From positions 1-27,589 of the forward strand of contig JAQVTJ010000009.1 in NCBI GenBank assembly GCA_028700095.1: a stretch of 27,589 bases of DNA, read 5' to 3'. A program made the position numbers and the translations under genes. This document shows positions 1-8,499 of the stretch, one piece after another. Below the pieces are notes generated by a model. The model was not told the origin of the DNA. It was given only the letters and a program-made list of their open reading frames with translations, and ran no database searches. Numbering within the stretch: position 1 is the stretch's first letter; every line of letters starts with the position of its first letter. The DNA comes from Methanobacterium sp. (GTDB lineage: Archaea > Methanobacteriota > Methanobacteria > Methanobacteriales > Methanobacteriaceae).

Positions 1-224
1 CCCTATTGTACAGGGTATATCTTATGGAAACTAAAAACCCATATCACAAATAAAATCTACTAAAAAACATTTTACACAGGTTTTATATTATTTAGGACTT
101 ATAAAAAGATTTTCTAATAAATATTAACTGTTTATATTAATCATTTATATTATCCAATTCCCATCACTTATTCAAAAAAAAATAAAACTTGTAAAAAAAC
201 ATAATTATACAGGGGAATCTTTAG

Positions 225-269
225 TTTATATAATATGTTTAGGGATATTTAAACACCATAATAGGAGGT
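225..269 (+). promoter_or_regulatory. TATA box and strong Shine-Dalgarno of a short transcription unit
   Basis: A TATA-like box TTTATATAAT lies at 225-234 and a full Shine-Dalgarno AGGAGGT at 263-269, five bases before an ATG at 275. With usual archaeal spacing transcription would begin near 257-260, giving a very short leader. Both signals are better formed than those of most genes in this window. Confidence 0.4.
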
Positions 270-274
270 TTTAG

Positions 275-331
275 ATGTTTGTGGAATTGAAATTAAAAGA
301 AATTAATTTAAAAAAAAATAGATTATTTTAG
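275..331 (+). CDS. Possible 18-residue peptide gene
   Basis: An ATG at 275 follows an excellent Shine-Dalgarno (AGGAGGT, spacing 5) and a TATA box with correct spacing. It opens an 18-codon frame ending in TAG at 329-331. The peptide is basic and amphipathic-looking (starts MFVELKLKEI, ends KKNRLF) with no recognisable family. It converges on the lrp-like gene that ends at 372. It could be a real small protein, a leader peptide, or the 5' part of a small RNA that happens to carry an SD. The reason to list it is the quality of the expression signals, not the peptide itself, since a frame this short is expected by chance. Confidence 0.35.
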   Translation: MFVELKLKEINLKKNRLF

Positions 332-371
332 ATTATCAAAATTTTTAAAAGAGATCTATATATCTAAATTT

Positions 372-851
372 TTAGAGGATTTGAGTTGAACCAAGATCTT
401 CTTTAAGAATGTTTAAAACGGTTTGGGTGTAAGTTCTTTGAACATCAGGTTCTTTTAAGAGATTTTTAACAAATTCATCTAGTTCAGAGGTGTCTTTAAA
501 TCTTGCAACAATAATGGCATCAAATTCTCCTGTAACATCATACATACATAATACATTTTTATTGTAAGATGTTTTATTTTCCCAATTTCTTAGAGCTCCA
601 CCTTTAACACGGACTCCTATAATGGTTGTAAAAGCATATCCTAGTTTACTATGGTCAATTACAGGTGCAAATTTTTTAATAATTCCTGATTTCATCAATT
701 TTTCAATTCTATTGTGAACTGTACCTATTGAAATGTCTAGTTTTCGTGATATTTTTCTGTAAGACATTCTTCCATCTTCATTAAAGAGGTTTAATATCTT
801 TTTATCTGTTTCATCAACTTTAATTGATAATTTTTTAGTTGTCTTTTTCAT
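372..851 (-). CDS. Lrp/AsnC-family transcriptional regulator
   Basis: This is a 159-residue regulator with a winged helix-turn-helix at about residues 13-60 (DETDKKILNLFNEDGRMSY followed by a recognition helix with GTVHNRIEKL) and a C-terminal RAM/AsnC ligand-binding and oligomerisation domain at about 70-150. The length is typical. Members bind DNA as dimers to octamers and usually respond to amino acids or other small ligands; the target here cannot be read from sequence. ATG 851 is preferred because GGTGG lies five bases upstream; an in-frame ATG at 863 would add four residues. A TATA-like element on the minus strand at 877-890 suggests a very short leader. It is probably monocistronic: its 3' end faces a small plus-strand unit and the next upstream gene is about 300 bases away. 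Confidence 0.9.
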   Translation of the reverse strand: MKKTTKKLSIKVDETDKKILNLFNEDGRMSYRKISRKLDISIGTVHNRIEKLMKSGIIKKFAPVIDHSKLGYAFTTIIGVRVKGGALRNWENKTSYNKNVLCMYDVTGEFDAIIVARFKDTSELDEFVKNLLKEPDVQRTYTQTVLNILKEDLGSTQIL

Positions 852-1140
852 ATATTCCACCATTAAATGAACATTGTTTATATATTATTATATTATGCCA
901 TAATTAAATATTCGTTATCTATAATTTTTTAAATATATTTAAATATATTCAATTAGCAGAAAATTAATATCCTATTAAACCAATAAAAGAAGGAAACTTT
1001 CTTATTAACATGTTTTATGGATTGTTATAAACATATTTTATAAATCTATAAAAAGCAGATTCATTATCAATATAGGCTAAAAAGACTTTTTTACTTTATT
1101 AGAGTATATATAAAATTCAAAAAAAAATAAATAGGTTTAT
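852..1140. other. Intergenic region with lrp promoter
   Basis: About 290 bases of AT-rich spacer lie between two minus-strand genes. The only signals I can support are the TATA-like TTTATATATTATTA at 877-890 (read on the minus strand) for the regulator, and a further TATTATA just upstream of it. No RNA gene or conserved structure is visible. Confidence 0.45.
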
Positions 1141-1160
1141 ATAAAAAAAATTTTTTTTAT
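1141..1160 (-). terminator. A8/T8 palindromic terminator of the DUF4013 gene
   Basis: A perfect 20-base palindrome, AT A8 T8 AT, begins four bases past the stop codon of the minus-strand membrane-protein gene. Read on the minus strand it gives an A-run then a run of eight T, fitting the oligo-T termination typical of archaeal RNA polymerase. Confidence 0.5.
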
Positions 1161-1163
1161 TTT

Positions 1164-1841
1164 TTATTCTAAAGGTTTGGTTGTTTCTATTGCTTCCTTA
1201 AATAACAGAGCAATAGCACGAGATCCGAATATTGTTAGATATGGGATAATTAACAATATACCTATTAATATGATTAATGTTAATGCTCCTATTACAAATC
1301 CAATCATCCCAATAATTGCAATAACAATATATGTTGCAATATATTTTTCCCATCCTATTCTTGCGATATGGTCAAGAATTTCATTGAAACGGAAAGCAGC
1401 ACCTAGATCTCCATCATAATAAGCCATATTTGCGATTGCAATTACTTCAATTAACCCTATAACCATTGCTATGATTATATAAACAATATATCCTAATATG
1501 AAAGCAAATAACATAGCCGGATTAAGACTTATACCAGTATGTGCTGTATCTCCTGTTAATAATCCTACAAGAAGGCCTATTATTCCAACAGGAATTGCAT
1601 ATATAATTGCCACTAAAAACATTTTAATACCATCAATAAACATCTCCCCAATCCCATCAAAATCAGGCAGTTCATCAATTCCAGCAATTGTGGCTTTAAT
1701 AATTCTTAAAATATATCCATAAATTAAAAACATTGGCAAAACTAAAAACGAAGTTATTATTATAATTCCCAACATAAACACCTTAACCCAACTTGAGGAT
1801 GGGTATTTAATTGAGTCAGATACTATATCACTGATATCCAT
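1164..1841 (-). CDS. DUF4013 integral membrane protein
   Basis: This 225-residue, strongly hydrophobic protein matches the DUF4013 pattern I recall from Methanobacteriales. It has an N-terminal amphipathic start with KYPSSSW, then a membrane segment, then the conserved soluble loop GIDELPDFDGIGEMFIDG, then four or five further hydrophobic segments (about residues 75-100, 108-140, 165-215). There is no signal peptide, catalytic motif or known function; genomes of this order often carry several copies. The start is supported by GGAGG eight bases upstream of the ATG. It stands alone, with about 235 bases before it and an oligo-T terminator after it. A role in the envelope is only inferred from its hydrophobicity. 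Confidence 0.8.
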   Translation of the reverse strand: MDISDIVSDSIKYPSSSWVKVFMLGIIIITSFLVLPMFLIYGYILRIIKATIAGIDELPDFDGIGEMFIDGIKMFLVAIIYAIPVGIIGLLVGLLTGDTAHTGISLNPAMLFAFILGYIVYIIIAMVIGLIEVIAIANMAYYDGDLGAAFRFNEILDHIARIGWEKYIATYIVIAIIGMIGFVIGALTLIILIGILLIIPYLTIFGSRAIALLFKEAIETTKPLE

Positions 1842-2076
1842 ATTTTTTTTCCTCCATTAACTTTTGCTACATGCCAATATTTTATTATTAATTACTTCCC
1901 CATATAAACATTTTAAAAATAATATAAATTAAAAAGATAATTGAATTAAATAATAAAATATTTTCCCATATTCTATTTTAAGATTTTATATTAATGAGCC
2001 TAATTTTAAAAAAATATATGATGATACAATTGAAATTATCAAAAAAAGAATATATAAGAATTATGTGTATATTTAA

Positions 2077-3237
2077 TTAGTTTAAAAGCTGTTTTAAATC
2101 AATTATAATATTTTTAAGCTCATCTATATTGGCATTTGTTTTTAAGGATGTGGGACTGAAATGTGTTCTTGAAACAAAAAATCCTTCCTTTATAAGCAAA
2201 TCTATAATATCTATAAGTGGAGGTGCACTTGTTTTTAAATTTTTACAAACCTTATGTATTTCAAAATAGGTTACAGGGGCATTTGCTTCTTTAATACATA
2301 TATCTAAAAGTTTATTAGCACTATCTTCTTTGTTTAATGTTAATTTAGTAATAATATCTTTCATTAAACATATAAAATCTTGATCATACATTTCACCACA
2401 CCATAAAGGCCCACCAACCTTAAAAATACCGCCACAAACAGGACATTTACCTGGAATAATTGGAGTTAAATCCTTAAACACAATTCTGTTTAAACAATTT
2501 TTACAATGAGCAATATATCCCAATGATTTCAATGATTCATCTGTATTTGCAGCGCCTTTTCCAATTACTGCATAAATTCTCATGTAATGTTCAGTGCTAT
2601 GTGAAAATTTAACTTCAATATATTTTTTATATTTTGCAAAGATTCTGGCAATAAAACCTACAAGTATTCTCAAACCATTCTCATGACAATATTCTGTTTT
2701 TAATGGTACAGCACCATATTTACGGACACATGGCTCTGTATAAGTTCCACAGAGTGCTGATGTGTCTGTTGCAGTTATACAAATCATCCCTTCAGATTTT
2801 AGACTTGCAGCAGCAGATTCAACAAAGTATGAGGGTGTTCCAAAGGGATCTATATCTATTACATCAAATTTTCCTTTACATTTTCTAAGAATTATATTTG
2901 CATCTTCTTTACAAACCATCACATTATCTAATTTATTAAGTGTGATATTTTCTTTTGATAATTCAACTGCTAATGGATTTAAATCATTTATAACAGCTTT
3001 TTGCACACCATCAATTTCTTTCGCATATCTTATGCCTCTAATACCTGTTCCTGTAAAAATATCACAAACAGAAATATCATGATCAACCAATTCTTTAAAA
3101 GCAGATATGGCTGCAACTGAAAGATCTCTATTTAACTCCATGGCAGGATTATAGAATACAGGGGCTTTTGCTGTGATTTTTTCAAATTTCGGAACTTTGA
3201 TTATAACTTTTCCTTCATAAATTATTTTGCTGTCCAT
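2077..3237 (-). CDS. trm1: tRNA (guanine(26)-N(2))-dimethyltransferase Trm1
   Basis: A 386-residue, full-length archaeal Trm1, the S-adenosylmethionine-dependent enzyme that converts G26 of many tRNAs to N2,N2-dimethylguanosine. The N-terminal motif FYNPAMELNRDLS (residues 28-40) is diagnostic. The SAM-binding loop is DIFTGTGIRGIRYAKE (59-74), followed by NDLNP (84-88) and the catalytic motif DIDPFGTPSYF (128-138). Near residues 245-270 two Cys pairs (CKNC and CPVC) form the zinc site typical of the family. The C-terminal domain ends in a winged-helix-like tail containing FVSRTHFSPTSLKT. The start has GGCGGGAA upstream. It is probably monocistronic and divergent from the aminotransferase gene. 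Confidence is high; I see no anomaly. Confidence 0.95.
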   Translation of the reverse strand: MDSKIIYEGKVIIKVPKFEKITAKAPVFYNPAMELNRDLSVAAISAFKELVDHDISVCDIFTGTGIRGIRYAKEIDGVQKAVINDLNPLAVELSKENITLNKLDNVMVCKEDANIILRKCKGKFDVIDIDPFGTPSYFVESAAASLKSEGMICITATDTSALCGTYTEPCVRKYGAVPLKTEYCHENGLRILVGFIARIFAKYKKYIEVKFSHSTEHYMRIYAVIGKGAANTDESLKSLGYIAHCKNCLNRIVFKDLTPIIPGKCPVCGGIFKVGGPLWCGEMYDQDFICLMKDIITKLTLNKEDSANKLLDICIKEANAPVTYFEIHKVCKNLKTSAPPLIDIIDLLIKEGFFVSRTHFSPTSLKTNANIDELKNIIIDLKQLLN

Positions 3238-3660
3238 ATATTCCCGCCTTTTTTTTACAAAAAGATATTATTCATATTATTTTTAATTAAATTTAACCAT
3301 CCAAAATTAATTAGAATATATTATAGTATAAAAAATATATGTTATATAAAATCTATTAACTTACCAAATAAATAGTTATTATAAAATTATTTATTTAAAG
3401 AAAATAGAAATTAATTTATACTAAAATAAGTTTTTCTTATATAATCTATTAATATGGGATATGAGTATTATATAAGACTAATATAATAAATCAATGAAAT
3501 AATAAAATATTTTTAATTTAATTAATTTCTTTTAATGATCCAGTAAAAAAAAATAAAAATTCATATTAATATGTGGATATTTAACTTTATATTGAAAAGA
3601 ATTTAAATTTCTTTTTTTTAGTTGGACTTATAAAATATTTAATATTTAGGTGATATTAGA
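3238..3660. other. Divergent AT-rich intergenic region
   Basis: About 420 bases separate trm1 (minus) from the aminotransferase gene (plus). The clearest element is a TATA box CTTATAAAAT at 3627-3636 followed by the Shine-Dalgarno AGGTGAT at 3648-3654, serving the plus-strand gene with a leader of roughly 10 bases. The remainder is A/T-rich without an ORF or a stable hairpin I can recognise. Confidence 0.5.
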
Positions 3661-4758
3661 ATGATACCAATTGCTAAACCAAGTATAGCTGATGATGAAA
3701 TAGAGGAAGTAGTAAAAGTATTAAAATCAGGGTTTATTGCACAGGGCCCTAAAGTAGCAGAATTTGAAGAAAAATTTGCAGAATATATTGGAGTAAAACA
3801 TGGTGTTGCAGTAAGCTCTGGAACAACAGCATTACACATTGCACTTCTTGCTGCAGATATTGGCCAAAATGATGAGGTAATAACAACACCATTCACATTT
3901 GCTGCAACAGGAAATTCTGTGTTATATGTAGGTGCAAAGCCTGTTTTTATTGATATTGACAGTAAAACATATAATTTAAACCCTGAAAATATAGAAAGAG
4001 CAATTACAGATAAAACTAAAGCTATAATGCCTGTTCATCTTTATGGACAACCCGCAGAAATGGATTCTATTAAAAAAATTGCAGAAAATTATGATTTAAT
4101 TGTTATTGAAGATGCAGCACAAGCTCATGGTGCTATTTACAAAGGCAAGAAAACTGGTTCTCTGGGGGATATGGGATGTTTCAGTTTTTATCCAACTAAA
4201 AATATGACAACTGGTGAAGGAGGTATTATAACAACAGACAATGAAGAAATAGCTGAAAAAGCACGTGTACTAAGGTCTCATGGAGAAAGTGAACGTTACA
4301 CTCATGTTGTATTGGGTTATAATTTCAGAATGACAGATATTGCTGCTGGAATAGGAATTGTTCAGCTTAAAAGGCTTGATAAATTTAATGAAAGAAGAAT
4401 AGAGAATGCAAAATATTTAACTGAACAAATTAATAAAATTAATGGTATTACCACTCCATTTGTAGCTTCTCAATCCACACATGTTTATCATCAATATACT
4501 ATTAGAGTTGAAAAATCAAGAGATGAACTAATAGAGTTCCTGAATAAGGAAGGTATTGGAACAGGTATACATTATCCTACACCAATTTATAACCAAAAAT
4601 TATATCAAGATCTTGGATTTAGTGCAACATGCCCAGAAACTGAGGCAGCATCAGCAGAAGTTCTTTCACTACCAGTTCATCCATTATTAGAAAAAAATGA
4701 TTTGGAAAAAATAGTTTCGGTGCTTAGGGAAGCATCAAAACAAATTAATTTATTTTAA
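3661..4758 (+). CDS. DegT/DnrJ/EryC1/StrS-family aminotransferase
   Basis: A 365-residue fold-type I PLP enzyme of the nucleotide-sugar aminotransferase family. Visible features are the N-terminal PSIADDEIEEV, the phosphate-binding SSGTTALHIAL (52-62), the cofactor-stacking segment TTPFTFAATGN (75-85), the Asp that contacts the pyridine nitrogen in EDAAQAHGA (D151), and the Schiff-base Lys in FSFYPTKNMTTGEGG (K180). The C-terminal motif GIGTGIHYP is also typical. Such enzymes aminate 3-keto or 4-keto sugars on nucleotide carriers (perosamine-type, UDP-AcNAc-type). The substrate cannot be chosen here because no dehydratase or glycosyltransferase lies alongside. The start is well supported by the TATA box at 3627 and SD AGGTGAT. 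A role in cell-surface glycan synthesis is inferred from the family. Confidence 0.92.
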   Translation: MIPIAKPSIADDEIEEVVKVLKSGFIAQGPKVAEFEEKFAEYIGVKHGVAVSSGTTALHIALLAADIGQNDEVITTPFTFAATGNSVLYVGAKPVFIDIDSKTYNLNPENIERAITDKTKAIMPVHLYGQPAEMDSIKKIAENYDLIVIEDAAQAHGAIYKGKKTGSLGDMGCFSFYPTKNMTTGEGGIITTDNEEIAEKARVLRSHGESERYTHVVLGYNFRMTDIAAGIGIVQLKRLDKFNERRIENAKYLTEQINKINGITTPFVASQSTHVYHQYTIRVEKSRDELIEFLNKEGIGTGIHYPTPIYNQKLYQDLGFSATCPETEAASAEVLSLPVHPLLEKNDLEKIVSVLREASKQINLF

Positions 4759-4814
4759 AATATTTCCATCTTTTTCTATAATTATATTATATATTTCAAC
4801 CACTAGTTGGATTA

Positions 4815-5112
4815 TCATAACTTCTGAGTTACTGATGTTATTTTATCTTTACTTGTTTTATTTTTATCCCGTCTTTCATCTATTAATACTGGTTGCAACC
4901 CTTTCTACACCTGTATTAAACACAGCTTCATGAGCAGCTTTTAAGGCAATAAATATTTTATCCAAATCTTCAGTTTCTATTATAGTTCCCATACCAGTTA
5001 ATTCATATTTTATTCCCGTATTATTTAATGCTTTAACAGCAGCAGCAATATATTCACTAAGACTAGTTTCATTTGTTCCAATTGGAATAATAGTAAGTTC
5101 AGCGGTTATCAT
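4815..5112 (-). pseudogene. MTH1187/YkoF-like (DUF77) thiamine-binding-type protein, frameshifted
   Basis: The intact frame gives 78 residues (starting MITAELTIIPIG, containing TGMGTIIETEDLD and KAAHEAVFNTGVERVATSIN) that match nearly all of the MTH1187 family, a small ferredoxin-like fold of about 100 residues implicated in thiamine or HMP binding. The frame stops at TGA 4876-4878. In a neighbouring frame, starting at the ATA codon at 4883, the sequence continues as IDERRDKNKTSKDKITSVTQ-KL to a TGA at 4815-4817. This is the family's usual C-terminal tail, to about its usual length. Two bases lost in an A-run (or one gained) after the codons for TSI would explain it. It may be a real pseudogene, a sequencing error, or a functional shortened protein. 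It shares a 36-base divergent promoter region with the PP-loop gene at 5149. Confidence 0.8.
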
Positions 5113-5148
5113 ACTCTTATTTATGTTCTTGTTACAATATATTTTTTT

Positions 5149-6012
5149 ATGAAATCACTTGATCCATATGAGTTCAACCAATATATAATGAATCAAGCAT
5201 TGGAAGTTATAACAGATTATAAACTTATCAAACCAAAGGATAAGGTTGCAGTAGGACTTTCCGGTGGGAAGGATAGTATTTTAACATTACATATTCTAGC
5301 AGGTTTGGTTGATGAATTAGATTTTGAGTTGGTGGCAATTTCCATTGATGAAGGAATTTCAGGGTATAGAAATAAAGGAATAGATGTTGCTAGGAGTATT
5401 GCTTTAAAATTAGATATTGAACTTGTGGAAGGATCATTTATTGAAGAATTTGGTTTTACATTGGATGATATAACAGATCTATATCCAAGTGTATGTATAC
5501 CTTGTGGAGTGTTCAGACGATATCTTTTAAATAAAATTTCAAATAAATTAGGAGCAGATAAACTTGCAACTGGACATAATCTGGATGATGAAATCCAGTC
5601 CTTTTTAATGAGTTTTTCAAAAGCTGAGCTTAGAAGATTTTCTAAATTCGGCCCTAAACTTGATAAAATACATCCAAAACTTGTGCCTAGAATAAAACCT
5701 TTATGGAAAATTCCAGAGAAGGATGTTGGAATATGGGCTGTTATAAATGGAGTAGATGTTCATTTTGCAGAATGTCCATATTCACATACATCTCTAAGGG
5801 CTAAGATAAAAAATTATTTAAATCAATTGGAAAGTGAAAGAAAAGGAACTAAATTATCCATACTCCAATCCTTTTCTAAAACTTTTAACTTCCAAAAAAA
5901 AGAAATAATTATTGGACAATGCAAAAAATGTGGTGAAGCTTCCTCATTAAATATATGTAAAGCATGTGAAATGGTTCATGATATTAGAAATCATAACAAT
6001 ATAAAAAAATAA
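5149..6012 (+). CDS. TIGR00269/NcsA-type PP-loop ATPase, probable tRNA 2-thiolation enzyme
   Basis: A 287-residue adenine-nucleotide alpha-hydrolase of the TtcA/Ncs6 superfamily. The PP-loop is SGGKDS (38-43). CIPC (C116, C119) with C209 in FAECPYSHTS are the conserved Cys thought to hold an Fe-S cluster or act in sulfur transfer. TGHNLDDEIQ (141-150) is the second nucleotide motif. A C-terminal zinc knuckle CKKC...CKAC (C258, C261, C270, C273) closes the protein. These enzymes adenylate U34 of tRNA and replace oxygen with sulfur. The N-terminal Cys/His knuckle I expect in this family is absent: the protein starts about 20 residues late and the upstream codons in frame contain no CxxC. The ATG follows an A/T-rich stretch with no clear SD, so translation is probably leaderless. 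Confidence 0.85.
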   Translation: MKSLDPYEFNQYIMNQALEVITDYKLIKPKDKVAVGLSGGKDSILTLHILAGLVDELDFELVAISIDEGISGYRNKGIDVARSIALKLDIELVEGSFIEEFGFTLDDITDLYPSVCIPCGVFRRYLLNKISNKLGADKLATGHNLDDEIQSFLMSFSKAELRRFSKFGPKLDKIHPKLVPRIKPLWKIPEKDVGIWAVINGVDVHFAECPYSHTSLRAKIKNYLNQLESERKGTKLSILQSFSKTFNFQKKEIIIGQCKKCGEASSLNICKACEMVHDIRNHNNIKK

Positions 6013-6072
6013 ATTTTAAATTAAAAAAAAATAAAATTTTTAAGATTCATTTAATTATTATAATATTAATTT

Positions 6073-6297
6073 TTATCGTTTATTAGGGATTTTATCTGCG
6101 GTTGTGAAGAAAGCTTTACCATATTCTTCTTCCTGTAATTTTCTGACCATATCTGAAGCTTGTTCAATATTTTCTATCTTGGAAATGACTCTTCGCTCTT
6201 TAACTTTAAGATTTTTGCCACAAACACATTTTTTAGTAGCAACCTTTTCCTTGGAATATACTGCTCTCCCACAATCACATCTATAAACTAAATACAT
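6073..6297 (-). CDS. DUF1922 (MTH1184-like) zinc-ribbon protein
   Basis: A 74-residue protein whose N-terminal half is a CxC...CxC zinc ribbon (C7, C9, C24, C26 in YRCDCGRAVYS and KKCVCGKNLKVKERR). The helical C-terminal half contains QASDMVRKLQEEEYGKAFF. It corresponds closely to MTH1184 of Methanothermobacter, the structural prototype of DUF1922 as I recall it. The function is unknown; nucleic-acid or protein binding is only a guess from the zinc ribbon. The start has GGTG upstream and a TATA-like AAATATATAA about 20 bases before the ATG. It converges on the PP-loop gene across a 60-base A/T-run spacer that probably terminates both transcripts. Confidence 0.85.
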   Translation of the reverse strand: MYLVYRCDCGRAVYSKEKVATKKCVCGKNLKVKERRVISKIENIEQASDMVRKLQEEEYGKAFFTTADKIPNKR

Positions 6298-6534
6298 TCT
6301 ACACCATCATTATATATTTTTTAATAAATTAAATTAATATAATACAAACCTTTTTTTTTATACAGTATAGATCTATATTAATATTTCTTACCAAATAAAT
6401 CTAATTAAAAATGAACTTATCTAAAGGTTTTATAAGGCTTAAATAGATATAATATAATTTATTGCCTGTTTTTCCAGTGAGTTATCATATTTAAAAATCC
6501 TTCTAAACTTTTTTTTGGGTATTTTAAAGTTTAT

Positions 6535-7689
6535 TTAAAATCCAAAGGTTTTGGAGAATAATGGAAATATTACTTTGGATATTGCTAGGAATAATCCAAT
6601 TGAAGCTCCTATATTAGTACCTACCATGATTATAATTACTCTAAATAGGTTGTTATCCCATAATTCCTGGAAACTGTCTATTTTGGTTATGTTTACAGCG
6701 TCATCCATTGATATATGTCTCATTTTTGCTTCTACTATTCCTGAGAAAAAACCTGCTGCAAGAAGAGGATGGAGTGTTGTTAATGGTGCAACAATAAATG
6801 CAATTATTGCAGAATATATCTTTGAACCTGATAATATACAACCTAAAAATGAGAAACTACCTGTTATTAATATAAATTTAAATATACTAGTTTCAATATT
6901 TATACCTTTTATCAGGGCTAATACAAATATTAATACAAATATGATTGGTATTGAAAATAATATAAGTTTACCTAATGGTATTCTTGATTTTTTAATTGTT
7001 AAAAGTCCTTCAATTGGTGGGATTTGTTGGGGATGTTCTAAATATTCTTTTATCCCTTTTTTATGTCCTGCTCCAACAACTGCCACTATATTTTCTCCAT
7101 CTATATTTCTAAGCATATTGGCCATGTAAGCATCTCTTTCAGATACAAGAACATTATAGGCTTTAGGGGACATTTCCTTAAAATATTTCATTACTTCTGC
7201 TATTGTGTTTTCATCTTTAATACTTTCAACATCATCTAGTTCATCTTTACTGAAAAATGATGCTATTATTCCAAATACAAATTTAGCCTTTTCAATGAAG
7301 CTCATTTCATTAAGTGCTCTTTTTAATGTTATGTTAATATCTCGATCAATTAAGGCTATCTTTGCACCAATCTCTTCTGCTGTTTCAATGGCAATAATCA
7401 TTTCAGAACCAGGTTTAACACCTAAGTTATCCCCAATTTTTCTTTGTAGATATGATAGGAATATACTTACTAAAAAAATGCTTAATTTATCTTTTTTAAT
7501 AATATCTTTAATATTTATATTTGATTTTGTTTTTCCATTCTTTTCTGCTATCATATTCTGATAACGGTTCATATCCAGTTCAACAGCCACAATATCTGGC
7601 TGGTTGAGCAATATAGCTTGTTTAACTTCTTTTACGCTTTCTTTTGATACATGAGCTGTACCAATTATTTTTAAATTTTCTTGTGCCAT
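6535..7689 (-). CDS. TraB/PrgY-family membrane protein
   Basis: A 384-residue protein of the TraB/PrgY family. The N-terminal soluble domain carries the family signature GTAHVSKESVKEV (10-22), PDIVAVELD (31-39), a conserved SERDAYMA (183-190) and VVGAGHKKGI (204-213). The His and acidic residues in these motifs resemble a metallopeptidase-like site (TIKI/EreA-ChaN superfamily). From about residue 238 to the end there are four or five hydrophobic segments. In bacteria PrgY/TraB limits pheromone signalling; archaeal members have no proven substrate. ATG 7689 is preferred to the GTG at 7698 because GTGAT precedes it closely. It lies upstream of the DUF1922 gene on the same strand, but 237 bases separate them, so co-transcription is doubtful. 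Confidence 0.88.
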   Translation of the reverse strand: MAQENLKIIGTAHVSKESVKEVKQAILLNQPDIVAVELDMNRYQNMIAEKNGKTKSNINIKDIIKKDKLSIFLVSIFLSYLQRKIGDNLGVKPGSEMIIAIETAEEIGAKIALIDRDINITLKRALNEMSFIEKAKFVFGIIASFFSKDELDDVESIKDENTIAEVMKYFKEMSPKAYNVLVSERDAYMANMLRNIDGENIVAVVGAGHKKGIKEYLEHPQQIPPIEGLLTIKKSRIPLGKLILFSIPIIFVLIFVLALIKGINIETSIFKFILITGSFSFLGCILSGSKIYSAIIAFIVAPLTTLHPLLAAGFFSGIVEAKMRHISMDDAVNITKIDSFQELWDNNLFRVIIIMVGTNIGASIGLFLAISKVIFPLFSKTFGF

Positions 7690-7833
7690 TATTATCACAC
7701 ATTAATATTATGGTAATTTGTATTATTTTATTTTGTTTGATAAAAAAAAATTATTTGTTAAAAAATTATAAATAAAGAAAATAATATTAGTTTTTCTAAA
7801 TTAAATAAATAATTATACTACATATTATATTAT

Positions 7834-8499
7834 TTAATTAGATTTTATTCTTCCATTTTCATATAATGGAACTGTATCATATATATTTCGTTTAAGGCAA
7901 AAATCAACATCATTGCCAAGCCCTAATTCACCAAGTCTACGTGCTGATCTTGAATTTTTAATAACATTTTGAACCATATCCCTATTTCTAGATGCCATAT
8001 ATGCTGCAATTGCCATTTCATCAAGTTTTTGGTTGGTTAAATTAGATATTATTTCTCCTGCTCCTAGAAAATCTTCTATTGCAAAAGTTCCTTCTACACC
8101 TGCCATTACAATTTCTATATGGTTTTCTGCAAGATTTAAAGCAGTTTTTGCAACGGATTTTGCATTTACAAATGAACCTATCAATATTTTTGACTGCATA
8201 CTATCCATTATACGAGTTCCATTACTTGTGGTAATAACTAAAACATCTCCTTCAAAGTTAGAGATCTTTATAGGTGAATTTCCTGTATCAAACCCTTTAA
8301 TAGGTGCTCCTCTTCTTTCACCGGCCAAAACAGCACCATATTTTTCAGCAAAATTACTAGCATCTTCAATAGTTTTCACGGGTATAATGGTGTTAAAAGT
8401 TTTCATTGCAACAGTTATTGTGGTACTTGCCCTTAAAACATCCACCATAATTGCAACATCTTTTGAATATGATTTATCCAAGCTCAATGATACTTTCAT
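7834..8499 (-). CDS. comB: 2-phosphosulfolactate phosphatase ComB
   Basis: A 221-residue ComB, which hydrolyses 2-phospho-3-sulfolactate to sulfolactate, the second step of coenzyme M biosynthesis from phosphoenolpyruvate and sulfite. Family motifs are MVDVLRASTTITVAM (18-32), the active-site loop GERRGAPIKGFDTGNSP (60-76), TTSNGTR, and the C-terminal SRSARRLGELGLGNDVDFC. I place the start at ATG 8499 because AGGTG lies eight bases upstream and the motif spacing then fits the family; the longer open frame back to 8571 has an unrelated, low-complexity beginning. It requires magnesium in characterised homologues and is cytosolic. Supplying CoM fits the neighbouring mcr/mtr genes, although it is transcribed away from them. 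Confidence 0.93.
   Translation of the reverse strand: MKVSLSLDKSYSKDVAIMVDVLRASTTITVAMKTFNTIIPVKTIEDASNFAEKYGAVLAGERRGAPIKGFDTGNSPIKISNFEGDVLVITTSNGTRIMDSMQSKILIGSFVNAKSVAKTALNLAENHIEIVMAGVEGTFAIEDFLGAGEIISNLTNQKLDEMAIAAYMASRNRDMVQNVIKNSRSARRLGELGLGNDVDFCLKRNIYDTVPLYENGRIKSN

Larger units (their letters stand above)
1..371. other. AT-rich spacer at window start
   Basis: Apart from the short unit at 225-331 I see no gene here. A small inverted repeat CCCT...AGGG sits at 1-15 and may belong to something left of the window. The rest is low-complexity A/T sequence. Confidence 0.5.

Noticed and set aside
1..15. CCCT...AGGG inverted repeat at the window edge as a terminator or tRNA end
   Set aside because: The stem is only four bases with no T-run, and the flanking sequence is missing.
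3238..3660. tRNA or riboswitch in the long trm1-aminotransferase spacer
   Set aside because: No T-loop consensus, no GC-rich stems and no known riboswitch core could be found by eye.
6013..6072. Possible small RNA between the PP-loop and DUF1922 genes
   Set aside because: The spacer consists of A and T runs only, enough for convergent oligo-T termination, with no structured element.
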